A stretch of DNA of 27,060 nt from CALACW01 sp002431305. GTDB lineage: Bacteria > Bacillota > Clostridia > Oscillospirales > Acutalibacteraceae. The translations under genes were made by a program, and so were the position numbers. The stretch is taken from contig CALACW010000100.1 in assembly GCA_937890355.1 (NCBI GenBank), forward strand, positions 1-27,060. The letters are read 5' to 3'. Positions 1 to 8,572 of this stretch are shown in pieces. The notes beneath the pieces were generated by a model. It made no database searches. It worked only from the letters and a program-made list of their open reading frames with translations, and had not been told where the DNA came from. How positions within the stretch are numbered: the stretch's first letter is position 1; each line of letters begins with the position of its first letter.

Positions 1-710
1 CAGACTGCGCCCATTCGCTCGGCGCGGTCAGAAACGGTAAAAAAGCAGGCTCGATTGCGGATTTTTCGTCGTTTTCATTCCACGCTGTCAAGAATTTTAC
101 GACAGCCGAGGGCGGTGCCGCCTCTTGGAATCATATAGACGGTATCGACGACGGCGAGCTTTATCATAATTATCAGCTCTATTCTCTTCATGGGCAGTCA
201 AAGGACGCGTTTTTAAAGAATCAGCCCGGCGCGTGGGAGTACGATATTATTGCTCCGCTTTATAAATGCAACATGACCGATATCACCGCGGCGATAGGAT
301 TAAAACAGTTCGAACGCTATCCCGGTATGCTTAAAAGACGCAGGGATATAATCGAATATTACGACAGCCGTCTTGATAAAATCGGAGTTTTTCATCTTGA
401 TCACTATTCACCCTCTCATTCGTCGTCCGGTCACCTTTACATAACGCGCGTACCCGGAATCAGCCATGAACAGCGGTGCGAAATCATAACCGAGATGGCT
501 TTAAGAGGCATAGCGTGCAACGTTCACTATAAGCCTCTGCCGATGATGACGGCATATAAAAAAATGGGCTTTGATATTAAGCATTTTCCGAATGCGTACG
601 CGTTTTATCAAAACGAGATAACTCTTCCGCTGTATACACGGCTTACGGATTCGGATATTGAATATATAATTGATAACTACGTAAGTATTGTTTCAAAATA
701 TATAAAATAA
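1..710 (+). CDS. DegT/DnrJ/EryC1/StrS-family sugar aminotransferase (5' end missing)
   Basis: PLP-dependent aminotransferase that converts a nucleotide-linked keto-sugar to an amino-sugar, acting in the cytoplasm to make a precursor for the surface glycan. The frame is open from base 3, so the true start lies upstream; 235 residues remain of a family that is usually about 370-400. The PLP lysine is visible in the motif SFHAVKNFTTAEGG (Lys codon at 90-92), very like the ArnB/PglE branch. Further downstream the frame keeps the C-terminal half typical of the fold (DITAAIGLKQFERYP, then HYKPLPMM). It is followed 13 nt later by the initiating sugar-phosphate transferase, an arrangement also seen in pgl- and eps-type clusters. 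The exact sugar cannot be told from this fragment. Confidence 0.9.
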   Translation, partial: DCAHSLGAVRNGKKAGSIADFSSFSFHAVKNFTTAEGGAASWNHIDGIDDGELYHNYQLYSLHGQSKDAFLKNQPGAWEYDIIAPLYKCNMTDITAAIGLKQFERYPGMLKRRRDIIEYYDSRLDKIGVFHLDHYSPSHSSSGHLYITRVPGISHEQRCEIITEMALRGIACNVHYKPLPMMTAYKKMGFDIKHFPNAYAFYQNEITLPLYTRLTDSDIEYIIDNYVSIVSKYIK

Positions 711-723
711 GGACTGTTTTTGA

Positions 724-1467
724 ATGATTCTTCGAAAATGGGATGAGCTCCCCGCTGAAATGCGGACGGACGAAGTCAGACGGTATTACGATATCCTGTC
801 AAAAAAGAAATTTTCACTTGTTTTAAAAAGGGCGTTCGATATCACCGCTTCGGGGATTCTTATAATACTTCTTATTCCGTTTTTCATTATCACGGCAATC
901 GCGATAAAACTCGATTCGCCCGGCCCCGTTTTTTACAGACAGATACGCGTTACCCGCTACGGGGAGAAATATAAGATATTCAAATTCCGCTCAATGGTCG
1001 TAAACGCCGACAAGGGTTCGCTGATTACTGTCAGTTCTGACAGGCGCATTACGAAAACGGGCGCGTTTATAAGAAAATACAAGCTTGACGAGCTGTGCCA
1101 GTTGTTCGACGTTTTCAGAGGTACCATGACTTTCGTCGGGACAAGACCCGAGGTGCCGAAATATGTCGGCATGTACACGAACGAGATGTACGCGACGCTT
1201 CTTACGAGAGCGGGTATTACCTCGCTTGCGAGCGTGTATTATAAGGACGAAAACGAGCTTCTCGACGCGAGTGACGATATAGACAAAACGTACACAGAGG
1301 TCGTTCTGCCCGATAAGATGAAGTATAATCTTGAAGCGATTGAGAATTTTTCATTTTTCGGCGATATTAAAATTATATTTATGACCGTGTTCGCCGTGCT
1401 GGGCAAGAATTATACCGACAAAGAGAAAACAAAGGAGAAAAGCGAAAACGAAACGCAGAAGGTGTGA
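724..1467 (+). CDS. Undecaprenyl-phosphate sugar-1-phosphate transferase (monotopic PGT, PglC/WbaP catalytic domain)
   Basis: Bacterial sugar transferase (PF02397 type) that moves a sugar-1-phosphate from a UDP-sugar to undecaprenyl phosphate, the committed first step of repeat-unit assembly at the inner leaflet. The protein has 247 residues, so it is the short, catalytic-domain form without the N-terminal membrane bundle of WbaP. Visible family blocks are LKRAFDI (34-40), one hydrophobic re-entrant helix (about 40-62), SPGPVFYRQ (65-73), KFRSM (87-91), the Asp-Glu catalytic dyad in KLDELCQLFDV (D122, E123) and VGTRPE (138-143). The C-terminal tail is rich in Lys/Glu and probably disordered. 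The start follows an AAGGA site at 709-713. The family assignment is firm; the sugar is not, although a HexNAc or diamino-sugar phosphate would fit the neighbours. Confidence 0.95.
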   Translation: MILRKWDELPAEMRTDEVRRYYDILSKKKFSLVLKRAFDITASGILIILLIPFFIITAIAIKLDSPGPVFYRQIRVTRYGEKYKIFKFRSMVVNADKGSLITVSSDRRITKTGAFIRKYKLDELCQLFDVFRGTMTFVGTRPEVPKYVGMYTNEMYATLLTRAGITSLASVYYKDENELLDASDDIDKTYTEVVLPDKMKYNLEAIENFSFFGDIKIIFMTVFAVLGKNYTDKEKTKEKSENETQKV

Positions 1468-1486
1468 CTTCGTATTCGCGTAACGT

Positions 1487-2632
1487 ATGAAGGAAAACGA
1501 ACGTAAAAAACCGCTGATCGCGCTTGTTACAAACAACGACGACGACGTATACTGTTTCAGAAAAGAAATAATAGAGTCGCTTATCGAAAACGGTTACTCC
1601 GTGCTGATATCCTGCCCGTACGGCGAGAAGTTCAAACTGATTGAGGATATTGAATACATATACGACGATCCCGTTATCGACAGGCGCGGAACGAGCGTTA
1701 CGGCGGACGCGAAACTGTTCTTTCATTATATGTCTGTACTTAAAAAATACCGCCCCGACGTCGTTTTAACTTATACCGTAAAGCCTAATGTCTACTGCGG
1801 TATCGCTTCTCACATTCTGAAAATCCCCGTAATAAGCAACGTCACGGGATTCGGAAGCGTACTTCAGAAAAGCGGAATGATCAGGAAATTAATCATGACT
1901 CTTTTTAAAATATCGTTCAGGCGTTCCGCGTGCGTTATGTTTCAGAATTCGACGAACATGCGCCTTGCGGAGGATTCGGGTATGGTTAAGGGCGGCAGAA
2001 TGCTTATACCCGGTTCGGGAGTAAACACCGACAGGTTTCCGCTTATAAAATACCCCGACGGCGGGGACGGAATAAACGGCGGAAAGGTCGTTTTTAATTA
2101 CATCGGCAGAATTTTAAAGGAAAAAGGCGTAGACGTTTATATCGAGGCGGCGAAGAAAATCAAGAAAAAATATCCGAATACGGAGTTTAATATGCTCGGA
2201 TTTATAGAGCCGACAGAGATTCATTACGAGAAAGAATTAAAAGAACTCGAAAAAGACGGAATCATCCGCTACCTCGGCAGTCAGAAGGATGTTCGCCCGT
2301 TTATCGCCTTATCGCACGCGACGATTCACCCGTCAATGTACGGCGAGGGCATGAGTAACGTTTTACTCGAAAGCGCGTCAAGCGGGCGCCCCGTTATCAC
2401 GACGGACAATCCCGGATGCAGAGAGACGTTTATAGACGGCGAAACGGGACTGCTCTTTAAGGGCGGAGACGCTGACAGCCTTTATAATATAATAGAAAAG
2501 TTTTTGTCCATGCCTAACGAAGCTCGCGCAGAGATGGGCGCAAAGGGCAGAGAGTACATAAAATCGAATTTTTCAAGAACTATCGTAGCCGACGCATACT
2601 TGAAGAAAATCGGCGAGATTCTTTCAAAATAA
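1487..2632 (+). CDS. GT4 glycosyltransferase, PglA/WbpX-like
   Basis: GT-B fold glycosyltransferase (381 residues) that probably adds the second sugar to the lipid-linked primer. N-terminal half contains YTVKPNVYCG (96-105) and the glycine loop VTGFGSVLQ (119-127) that characterise the PglA/CapJ-like branch (N-acetyl-hexosaminyl transferases). The C-terminal half has YIGRILKEKG (205-214) and the GT4 E-x7-E motif in YGEGMSNVLLE (E287, E295). The gene lies directly behind the PGT, as PglA does behind PglC. An in-frame TAA at 1481-1483 fixes ATG 1487 as the first possible start, and no convincing Shine-Dalgarno sequence precedes it, so it may depend on readthrough translation from the gene above. 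The family is certain; donor and linkage are inferred. Confidence 0.93.
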   Translation: MKENERKKPLIALVTNNDDDVYCFRKEIIESLIENGYSVLISCPYGEKFKLIEDIEYIYDDPVIDRRGTSVTADAKLFFHYMSVLKKYRPDVVLTYTVKPNVYCGIASHILKIPVISNVTGFGSVLQKSGMIRKLIMTLFKISFRRSACVMFQNSTNMRLAEDSGMVKGGRMLIPGSGVNTDRFPLIKYPDGGDGINGGKVVFNYIGRILKEKGVDVYIEAAKKIKKKYPNTEFNMLGFIEPTEIHYEKELKELEKDGIIRYLGSQKDVRPFIALSHATIHPSMYGEGMSNVLLESASSGRPVITTDNPGCRETFIDGETGLLFKGGDADSLYNIIEKFLSMPNEARAEMGAKGREYIKSNFSRTIVADAYLKKIGEILSK

Positions 2633-2648
2633 AGAAACGGAGAAAAGT

Positions 2649-3980
2649 ATGTGCATGAATGTTGATTTTACACATCTTTATGAGGATTTATTATCGGGAA
2701 AGGAAAAGCTGTCGCTTGTCGGACTCGGCTATGTCGGCATGCCTATCGCCGTCGCGTTCGCAGAGAAAATCAAAGTCGTAGGCTACGACCTTAACGAATC
2801 AAAAATAGAGCTTTACAAAAGCGGAATAGACCCCACGCGCGAGGTCGGCGACGAGGCTGTTAAGAATTCGAGCGTTGAATTCACCGCGGACGAAACGAAG
2901 TTAAGAGAAGCTAAGTTTCATATAGCAGCCGTTCCCACGCCCGTAAACGACGACCACACGCCCGACCTTACTCCCGTAGAAGGCGCGAGCGAGATTTTAG
3001 GCAGAAATTTAACGAAAGGCTCCGTCGTTGTGTTCGAATCGACAGTATATCCGGGGGTTACCGAGGACGTATGCGTTCCGATACTCGAAAGAGAATCCGG
3101 TCTTAAATGCGGGGAGGATTTCAAGATAGGCTATTCACCCGAGAGAATCAACCCCGGCGATAAGGTTCACAGACTCGAATCCATTATGAAAATAGTTTCC
3201 GGCATGGACGATATAACGCTTGACATCGTTGCAAAGGTTTACTCTCTTGTTGTCAAGGCGGGCGTTCACAGAGCAGAGAGCATTAAAGTTGCCGAGGCCG
3301 CCAAGGTAATAGAGAACAGTCAGAGAGATATCAATATCGCGTTCATGAACGAGCTGTCGATTATTTTTAATAAAATGGGCATAGACACGCAGTCGGTTTT
3401 AAAGGCGGCGGGTACAAAGTGGAATTTTCTTAAATTCTATCCCGGGCTTGTCGGCGGTCACTGCATAGGCGTAGACCCGTATTATCTTACTTATAAAGCC
3501 GAAATGCTCGGATATCACAGCCAGGTTATCTTAGCCGGCAGACGAATCAACGACGACATGGGCAAATACGCCGCGCAGAACGCCGTTAAAAAACTGATTT
3601 CTGCGGATAAGAGCGTTAAGGGCGCGCGCGTCGCGATTCTCGGATTTACATTTAAAGAGAACTGCCCCGACACGAGAAACACGAAAGTTATAGATATAGT
3701 CAATGAATTAAGAGAGTACGGCATTGAGCCGGTTATATGCGACCCCGAGGCGGATTCCGCCGAGGCGAAGAGACTCTACGGTATTGAATTCAAAGATATT
3801 TCGTCAATCAAAAACGCCGACGCGGTGATTCTTGCCGTCGCTCACGACGAGTTTAAAAAATTCACGATTGACGATATCGGCGCGTTCTTCGGCGAGGGCA
3901 GAAAGGTTCTGCTTGACATTAAAGGACTTCTCGACAGGAAAGAGTACGAGAACGCGGGATATATTTACTGGAGGCTGTGA
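2649..3980 (+). CDS. UDP-N-acetylhexosamine 6-dehydrogenase (WbpO/TviB/CapL type)
   Basis: NAD-dependent four-electron oxidation of UDP-GlcNAc or UDP-GalNAc to the corresponding uronic acid. The 443-residue length and domain order are canonical: N-terminal NAD domain with GLGYVGMP (25-32), YDLN (46-49), FESTVYPG (129-136), the central dimerisation helix AEAAKVIENSQRD (215-227), catalytic Cys272 in GGHCIGVDPYYL, and the C-terminal UDP-binding domain starting near 330 (ILGFTFKENCPDTRN). The text around residues 60-110 and the PGDKVHRLESI block match the UDP-HexNAc branch rather than UDP-Glc dehydrogenase. The next gene is a WbpP/TviC-like epimerase, the usual partner, so UDP-GalNAcA or UDP-GlcNAcA is the likely product. 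The acidic sugar would give the polymer negative charge. Confidence 0.95.
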   Translation: MCMNVDFTHLYEDLLSGKEKLSLVGLGYVGMPIAVAFAEKIKVVGYDLNESKIELYKSGIDPTREVGDEAVKNSSVEFTADETKLREAKFHIAAVPTPVNDDHTPDLTPVEGASEILGRNLTKGSVVVFESTVYPGVTEDVCVPILERESGLKCGEDFKIGYSPERINPGDKVHRLESIMKIVSGMDDITLDIVAKVYSLVVKAGVHRAESIKVAEAAKVIENSQRDINIAFMNELSIIFNKMGIDTQSVLKAAGTKWNFLKFYPGLVGGHCIGVDPYYLTYKAEMLGYHSQVILAGRRINDDMGKYAAQNAVKKLISADKSVKGARVAILGFTFKENCPDTRNTKVIDIVNELREYGIEPVICDPEADSAEAKRLYGIEFKDISSIKNADAVILAVAHDEFKKFTIDDIGAFFGEGRKVLLDIKGLLDRKEYENAGYIYWRL

Positions 3981-3982
3981 TA

Positions 3983-4957
3983 ATGGGTTACGAAAATATC
4001 AAATTCCCCGACGGCTCACTGTTCCTTGTAACCGGCGGAGCGGGATTTATCGGCTCTAATCTGTGCGAGGCGATACTGAAGCTCGGATATAAGGTCCGCT
4101 GTCTCGACGACTTGTCAACGGGTAAGCAGAAAAACGTCGATATGTTCATGGACTGCGAAAATTACGAATTCATAAAGGGCGATATCAAAGACCTCGACAC
4201 GTGTATGAAAGCGTGCGAAGGTGTAGATTACGTCTTAAACGAAGCCGCGTGGGGAAGCGTTCCGAGAAGTATAGAAATGCCGTTATTCTACTGCGCGAAT
4301 AACATACAGGGCACGCTCAACATGCTCGAAGCGGCGAGACAGAACGGCGTTAAAAAATTTGTATACGCGTCAAGCTCGTCCGTCTACGGCGACGAACCCG
4401 TGCTGCCGAAAAAAGAGGGCAGGGAGGGCAATCTCCTCTCCCCGTACGCGCTTACGAAACGCTGTGACGAGGAGTGGGCGAAGCAGTATACCCGCCACTA
4501 CGGACTCGATACGTACGGACTCAGATATTTCAACGTATTCGGCAGACGGCAGGACCCCAACGGCGCGTATGCGGCGGTAATTCCTAAGTTTATAAAACAG
4601 CTTCTCGACGGCGAGACTCCGACGATAAACGGAGACGGCAAACAGAGCCGTGATTTTACATATATTGAAAACGTAATAGAGGCTAACCTCAAAGCTTGCC
4701 TTGCCCCGCATGAGGCTGCGGGCGAGGCGTTCAACGTAGCCTACGGGGGCAGAGAATATTTAATAGATATTTATTACGGTCTTACAAAAGCTCTTTCGAT
4801 TGACAGAGAGCCGAATTTCGGCCCCGACAGAGCGGGCGACATAAAGCACAGCAACGCCGATATTTCAAAGGCGAAAAATCTGCTCGGCTACGACCCCGAC
4901 TGGAGTTTTGAGCGCGGAATCGCCGCGGCAATCGAATGGTATAAGGAGAATCTCTGA
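3983..4957 (+). CDS. UDP-HexNAc / UDP-HexNAcA C4-epimerase (WbpP/TviC type)
   Basis: Extended short-chain dehydrogenase that inverts C4 of UDP-GlcNAc or of the uronic acid made by the upstream dehydrogenase. It shows the NAD motif TGGAGFIG (17-24), the substrate block GSVPRSIEMP (91-100) diagnostic of WbpP/TviC epimerases, the Ser stretch ASSSSVYG (129-136) and the catalytic YALTK (Y155, K159). Length is 324 residues. I chose ATG 3983 over the in-frame GTG at 3977: the GGAGG at 3970-3974 sits 8 nt before the ATG but only 2 nt before the GTG. The start lies two bases past the dehydrogenase stop, so the pair is co-translated. Whether the substrate is the neutral sugar or the uronate cannot be decided from sequence alone. 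Confidence 0.93.
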   Translation: MGYENIKFPDGSLFLVTGGAGFIGSNLCEAILKLGYKVRCLDDLSTGKQKNVDMFMDCENYEFIKGDIKDLDTCMKACEGVDYVLNEAAWGSVPRSIEMPLFYCANNIQGTLNMLEAARQNGVKKFVYASSSSVYGDEPVLPKKEGREGNLLSPYALTKRCDEEWAKQYTRHYGLDTYGLRYFNVFGRRQDPNGAYAAVIPKFIKQLLDGETPTINGDGKQSRDFTYIENVIEANLKACLAPHEAAGEAFNVAYGGREYLIDIYYGLTKALSIDREPNFGPDRAGDIKHSNADISKAKNLLGYDPDWSFERGIAAAIEWYKENL

Positions 4958-6063
4958 TGAGTAACGGTACGGTAATTTATTACGGGGGCTTTGCGCTTCC
5001 GGACAAAAGTGCGTCGGCGAACAGGGTCGTTTCAAACGGCAAGCTGTTCTCCGCGCTCGGTTACCGCACAGTTTTTTTAGGCGTTTCGGACGACGGCGGT
5101 TTTAAAATTAAGAAAATCGGCGAAAACATGTTCGTTCTCCCGAGGGCAAAATCATCAAAAGAATGGTTTGAACGCATGACCGACGTTTCGATTTTAGAAA
5201 ATATTATAAAAGAAAACCCCGACACAAAAGCGGTGATATTATATAATTCTCCGTTTTTGACTTTATTAAGATTTAAAAACGCGTTAAAGAAAAAAAATAT
5301 CCGTCTTATATACGACTGTACGGAATGGACGGGCGGCACGGACGGCTCGTATTTAAAAAAAGCGTTTAAGAAGATCGACGAGTATTTTATAAGGAATTTT
5401 GCGGGCAGAGCCGCCGATAAAATGATTGTAATAAGCTCGATGATGGAGAAAAAATATGAGAATCACGTTCCCTGCGTGAGAATTCCGCCACTTGTCGATA
5501 TATCGGATTCTATCTGGCGTCAGGAAAAACAGAATGACGAAAATAAATTTGTCTTTTGCTTCGCGGGCGTTCCCGACGGAAAAAAGGAGAGCCTCGACGC
5601 TGTCGTCAAAGCGTTTGCTTCTCTTAAAGACGAGAATGCAATTCTTAGAATCGTCGGCGTGACGAGGGAGCAGTTTGTTAAGCTGTACCCGGAAATTAAA
5701 ATTGACGGTAACGTGATTTTCGAAGGCTTCGTCTCACACGCTCAGGCGGTAAAATTTATTCTCTCATGCGACTGCTATATATTTATAAGGGAGTCGGACA
5801 GGCGAAACAACGCGGGCTTCCCGACGAAATTCGCGGAGAGCTTCACCGCCGGAGTTCCCATAATTACAACGGACGTAAGCGACGTTAAGGAATATATCGA
5901 AAAAAGCGGAAACGGCGCGGTTTTATCTTCAACCGACGAAAAAGAGATAGCCGAAGCCATGCGAAAGCAAATCCGGGGCGTGAAACAAGACTGTTTTCTC
6001 AGATCTGATTTTGATTTTAGATCTTATGTACACAAAACAGCTGAATTGTTCGGCAGCGAGTAG
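4957..6063 (+). CDS. GT4-like glycosyltransferase
   Basis: Predicted GT-B glycosyltransferase of 368 residues, cytoplasmic or membrane-peripheral, adding one sugar of the repeat. The N-terminus is a Rossmann-like strand followed by a loop (VIYYGGFALPDKSASANRV) typical of GT4 donors with a flexible acceptor lid; the C-terminal domain has FCFAGVPDGKKESLDAVVKA and the nucleotide-binding segment GFPTKFAESFTAGVPIITTD, where the second Glu of the family's E-x7-E is replaced in context by a looser pattern. The start shares its A with the TGA of the epimerase (TGATG), indicating translational coupling. After the stop there is a 29-nt gap, one of the longer gaps in the operon. The acceptor and donor are unknown. 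Confidence 0.87.
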   Translation: MSNGTVIYYGGFALPDKSASANRVVSNGKLFSALGYRTVFLGVSDDGGFKIKKIGENMFVLPRAKSSKEWFERMTDVSILENIIKENPDTKAVILYNSPFLTLLRFKNALKKKNIRLIYDCTEWTGGTDGSYLKKAFKKIDEYFIRNFAGRAADKMIVISSMMEKKYENHVPCVRIPPLVDISDSIWRQEKQNDENKFVFCFAGVPDGKKESLDAVVKAFASLKDENAILRIVGVTREQFVKLYPEIKIDGNVIFEGFVSHAQAVKFILSCDCYIFIRESDRRNNAGFPTKFAESFTAGVPIITTDVSDVKEYIEKSGNGAVLSSTDEKEIAEAMRKQIRGVKQDCFLRSDFDFRSYVHKTAELFGSE

Positions 6064-6092
6064 TTTATAATTAATTTAAGGGAGGTATTGTT

Positions 6093-7325
6093 ATGCAAAA
6101 ACACGGATTAAGTCTTGCATTTGTGCAAAAGCTATGCGTCCTTTATCTGGTTGTCTGGATGATATCTCCTCCGATGGAAATAGACCTTATTTATCGTTTA
6201 CTGGCGCTCGGCTGTGCGGCATTCTGGTTTATTATCATGATTATACGGGAAGGCAAACTCTCCCTTTTTGCTGATGACGTCGGGGCGCTTGTCTTTATGC
6301 TGTTTGTTATGGTCGTAGCCTATTTGGGGTCGGGAAGTATATCAGATGTTATAAGGCAGATTTCTTATTACATTCTTGTAATGTGTTATATTATGAATCG
6401 ACGATACAGCGGCAATTGGAGTGAACTTAGGGGAATTATACAAATTGTTTTGATTCTTTGTATCATTTTCAATTTTATTACTGTGAAAACTCTCAGTGAG
6501 GATTCGTCGGTAGCCAGACTTCTTATCAGAGATACGGAAGATACTTACAAGTATTTACGACAGGGAGTAGGCGGCTACAGCCTGATTTACCCTCAGGTAT
6601 GTATTATCCCGGCAGGAACCGCATGGACTGTAAATGCTTTCAGACATAATAAATTTGATTTCCTTTTGGGTGTCGTGTGGCTTTTGAGTTTTGCTGTTTT
6701 TGCATTAAATGCCGGATATTCGCTTGCAATTTTCGCGTCGGCAGTGGGTATATTTATGTTGTTTTTTTATAAAGGACGCAGCGGCACCGTTGCATTCGTT
6801 ATATCCGTGGCGATATTTGTCGGAGCAATGCTGTCGATATTATATATGGATTCATTTCGTAATTTCCTGCTTTCTCAGTTTGACGGAACCGCTGTCGCAA
6901 AAAAAATTAACGATCTTGTTGCTTCTTCCGAAACAGGAGCGGCCGAGGGGTCTATAAACGACAGAATACGCGTTTATAAAAACACTCTTGAATTGTTTAT
7001 TAAATATCCGGTTATAGGTTCGCTGTGGCGCAATTTCGGCGGCGGTCATTCTGCCTTTTTAGATACTTTTGCAGTATATGGTGTTTTCGGATGTGTTGTT
7101 TTTACAAAAATGATGTATGCGGTGCCTAATAATTATAAAAACATATATGATATGACATATATTATGTATGTTGCAAATGCAAGTCTTGTTACTTTGCTGT
7201 TTGTTACCGTACTTGATTCTTTTACTTATTCGTTTGTAGGTATGATAATGTTTATTATGCCGATGTTCTTTGAGGATATTATAAAATGGAGGAAACTAAA
7301 CAATGAAGGTACTTTGGAGCGTTAA
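6093..7325 (+). CDS. O-antigen polymerase-like membrane protein (Wzy/WaaL fold)
   Basis: Polytopic membrane protein (410 residues, roughly ten hydrophobic segments) with the Wzy/ligase signature: INDRIRVY (288-295), then YPVIGS (305-310) and GGGHSAFLDTFAVYG (316-330). This block, with its R, P-x-x-G and H-S-x-x-L-D positions, is the conserved extracytoplasmic loop of polymerases that join lipid-linked repeat units; O-antigen ligases share the fold. A very strong ribosome site, AAGGGAGGT, lies at 6078-6086. The base composition differs from the neighbours: 17 G+C in the 60 bases 7141-7200 against 32 in 4501-4560. The 3' end overlaps the next gene by 23 nt. Polymerase is the best call; a ligase that transfers the glycan to a cell-wall acceptor is the main alternative, because the cluster exports through an ABC transporter. 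Confidence 0.85.
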   Translation: MQKHGLSLAFVQKLCVLYLVVWMISPPMEIDLIYRLLALGCAAFWFIIMIIREGKLSLFADDVGALVFMLFVMVVAYLGSGSISDVIRQISYYILVMCYIMNRRYSGNWSELRGIIQIVLILCIIFNFITVKTLSEDSSVARLLIRDTEDTYKYLRQGVGGYSLIYPQVCIIPAGTAWTVNAFRHNKFDFLLGVVWLLSFAVFALNAGYSLAIFASAVGIFMLFFYKGRSGTVAFVISVAIFVGAMLSILYMDSFRNFLLSQFDGTAVAKKINDLVASSETGAAEGSINDRIRVYKNTLELFIKYPVIGSLWRNFGGGHSAFLDTFAVYGVFGCVVFTKMMYAVPNNYKNIYDMTYIMYVANASLVTLLFVTVLDSFTYSFVGMIMFIMPMFFEDIIKWRKLNNEGTLER

Positions 7326-8565
7326 CTTGATTCCTGTTTCAATATCGGAAAAACTCGGTGTTAAGTCCGAGGTTCTCGGCGGGTGGGTCGAGAGTATGGC
7401 TCGGCAGCTTTCTCATAAGGATTGTATTGATCTTGCAATTGCCTGCAAAAGTACTCCCGAACAGATTTTTAAGCAAGAGACAGACGGGGTTTTGTATTAT
7501 TCGCTGCCGTATTCTTCTACCGACGGGATTGATAAAATTATCGGCATTTGTGACGATATAATACATGATTTCAAGCCTGATATCGTTCATATTGAGGGAA
7601 CTGAATTTCTTCATGCAGGAGCCATGCTTGAGTCGGCAAAACGAAACGGAGTTCAGGCTGTTGTATCAATGCAGGGTATACTTAACGGTTATTATCAATA
7701 TCAGTGCGGTCAGCTGCCTATTGATGATATGATGTTTTCATTCTCTCCCACGAATGTTTTTGCCGCGTGGATGCTTCATTTGAGAAAAACAAAATGGTTT
7801 AAACCCCGTATGAAACCTGAGCGTAAAATAATTGAAAATACGGATTATATTCTCGGACGTACTTCCTGGGACAGAGCGCACACGTACGCAATAAATCCGA
7901 ATGCGAAATATTATACGTGTTCCCGCGTTTTGAGAAAACCGTTTTACGAAAAACAATGGTCGTACGAGACGATGGAACCCCACTCGATTTATGTCGGAAA
8001 TGCATATAATGCTTTAAAGGGTTTTCATTTCGTTGTAAAGGCACTTCCTTATCTTATAAGGGAATACCCCGATATTAAAGTATATGCGGCGGGGTATAAG
8101 CCGTTTGAAGAACACGATAAGCGCTCGATTATAAAACGCGGTTACGGCATGTTCCTTAAAAAACTGATTGACTCTCTCGGAGTCGGCGGGCATATAGAAT
8201 TTACAGGCGCACTGACAGCAGAGCAGGTCGCCGGCAGACTTTCAAAATCAAACGCATATGTTTTGTGTTCTGCGATTGAAAACAGTCCGAATACTCTCGG
8301 TGAGGCGATGATTGTAGGTACTCCGTGTATATCGGCATACACCGGAGGTGCATCTGACATGGCACAGGACGAAAAGGAAGCTCTGTTTTACAGAAACGAC
8401 GATCCCGAACTTCTCGCGTGGAGAATAAAGCAGATTTTCGACAGCCGAGAAACCGCCGAAAAGCTGTCCGCAAACGGAAGAAAAAGAGCGTTGATAACGC
8501 ACGATCCGGAAAGAAACGCGGACATGCTTATAAACGCTTACGAAGATATATTAAAAGGCGAGTGA
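7303..8565 (+). CDS. GT4 glycosyltransferase
   Basis: Retaining GT-B glycosyltransferase of 420 residues. The N-terminal domain contains SEVLGGWVESMARQL (23-37) and VHIEGTEFLHAGAM, followed by a GRTSWDRAHTYAINPNAKYY block known from a clostridial/bacteroidal GT4 subgroup. The C-terminal donor domain has YVGNAYNALKGFHFVVKAL and the E-x7-E motif in ENSPNTLGEA. GGAGG at 7288-7292 stands 10 nt before the ATG, inside the end of the polymerase gene, so the two are co-translated. The first third of the gene shares the lower GC of the polymerase and the rest returns to the composition of the cluster, suggesting the two arrived or diversified as a unit. The sugar is unknown. Confidence 0.92.
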   Translation: MKVLWSVNLIPVSISEKLGVKSEVLGGWVESMARQLSHKDCIDLAIACKSTPEQIFKQETDGVLYYSLPYSSTDGIDKIIGICDDIIHDFKPDIVHIEGTEFLHAGAMLESAKRNGVQAVVSMQGILNGYYQYQCGQLPIDDMMFSFSPTNVFAAWMLHLRKTKWFKPRMKPERKIIENTDYILGRTSWDRAHTYAINPNAKYYTCSRVLRKPFYEKQWSYETMEPHSIYVGNAYNALKGFHFVVKALPYLIREYPDIKVYAAGYKPFEEHDKRSIIKRGYGMFLKKLIDSLGVGGHIEFTGALTAEQVAGRLSKSNAYVLCSAIENSPNTLGEAMIVGTPCISAYTGGASDMAQDEKEALFYRNDDPELLAWRIKQIFDSRETAEKLSANGRKRALITHDPERNADMLINAYEDILKGE

Positions 8566-8572
8566 TAAATTT

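Noticed and set aside
3977..3982. GTG start for the 4-epimerase, two codons upstream
   Set aside because: The GGAGG at 3970-3974 is too close to the GTG (2 nt) and properly spaced for the ATG at 3983.
6064..6092. Internal terminator or promoter before the polymerase gene
   Set aside because: The gap is AT-rich but has no GC-rich hairpin and no well-spaced promoter boxes; only a strong ribosome site is supported.
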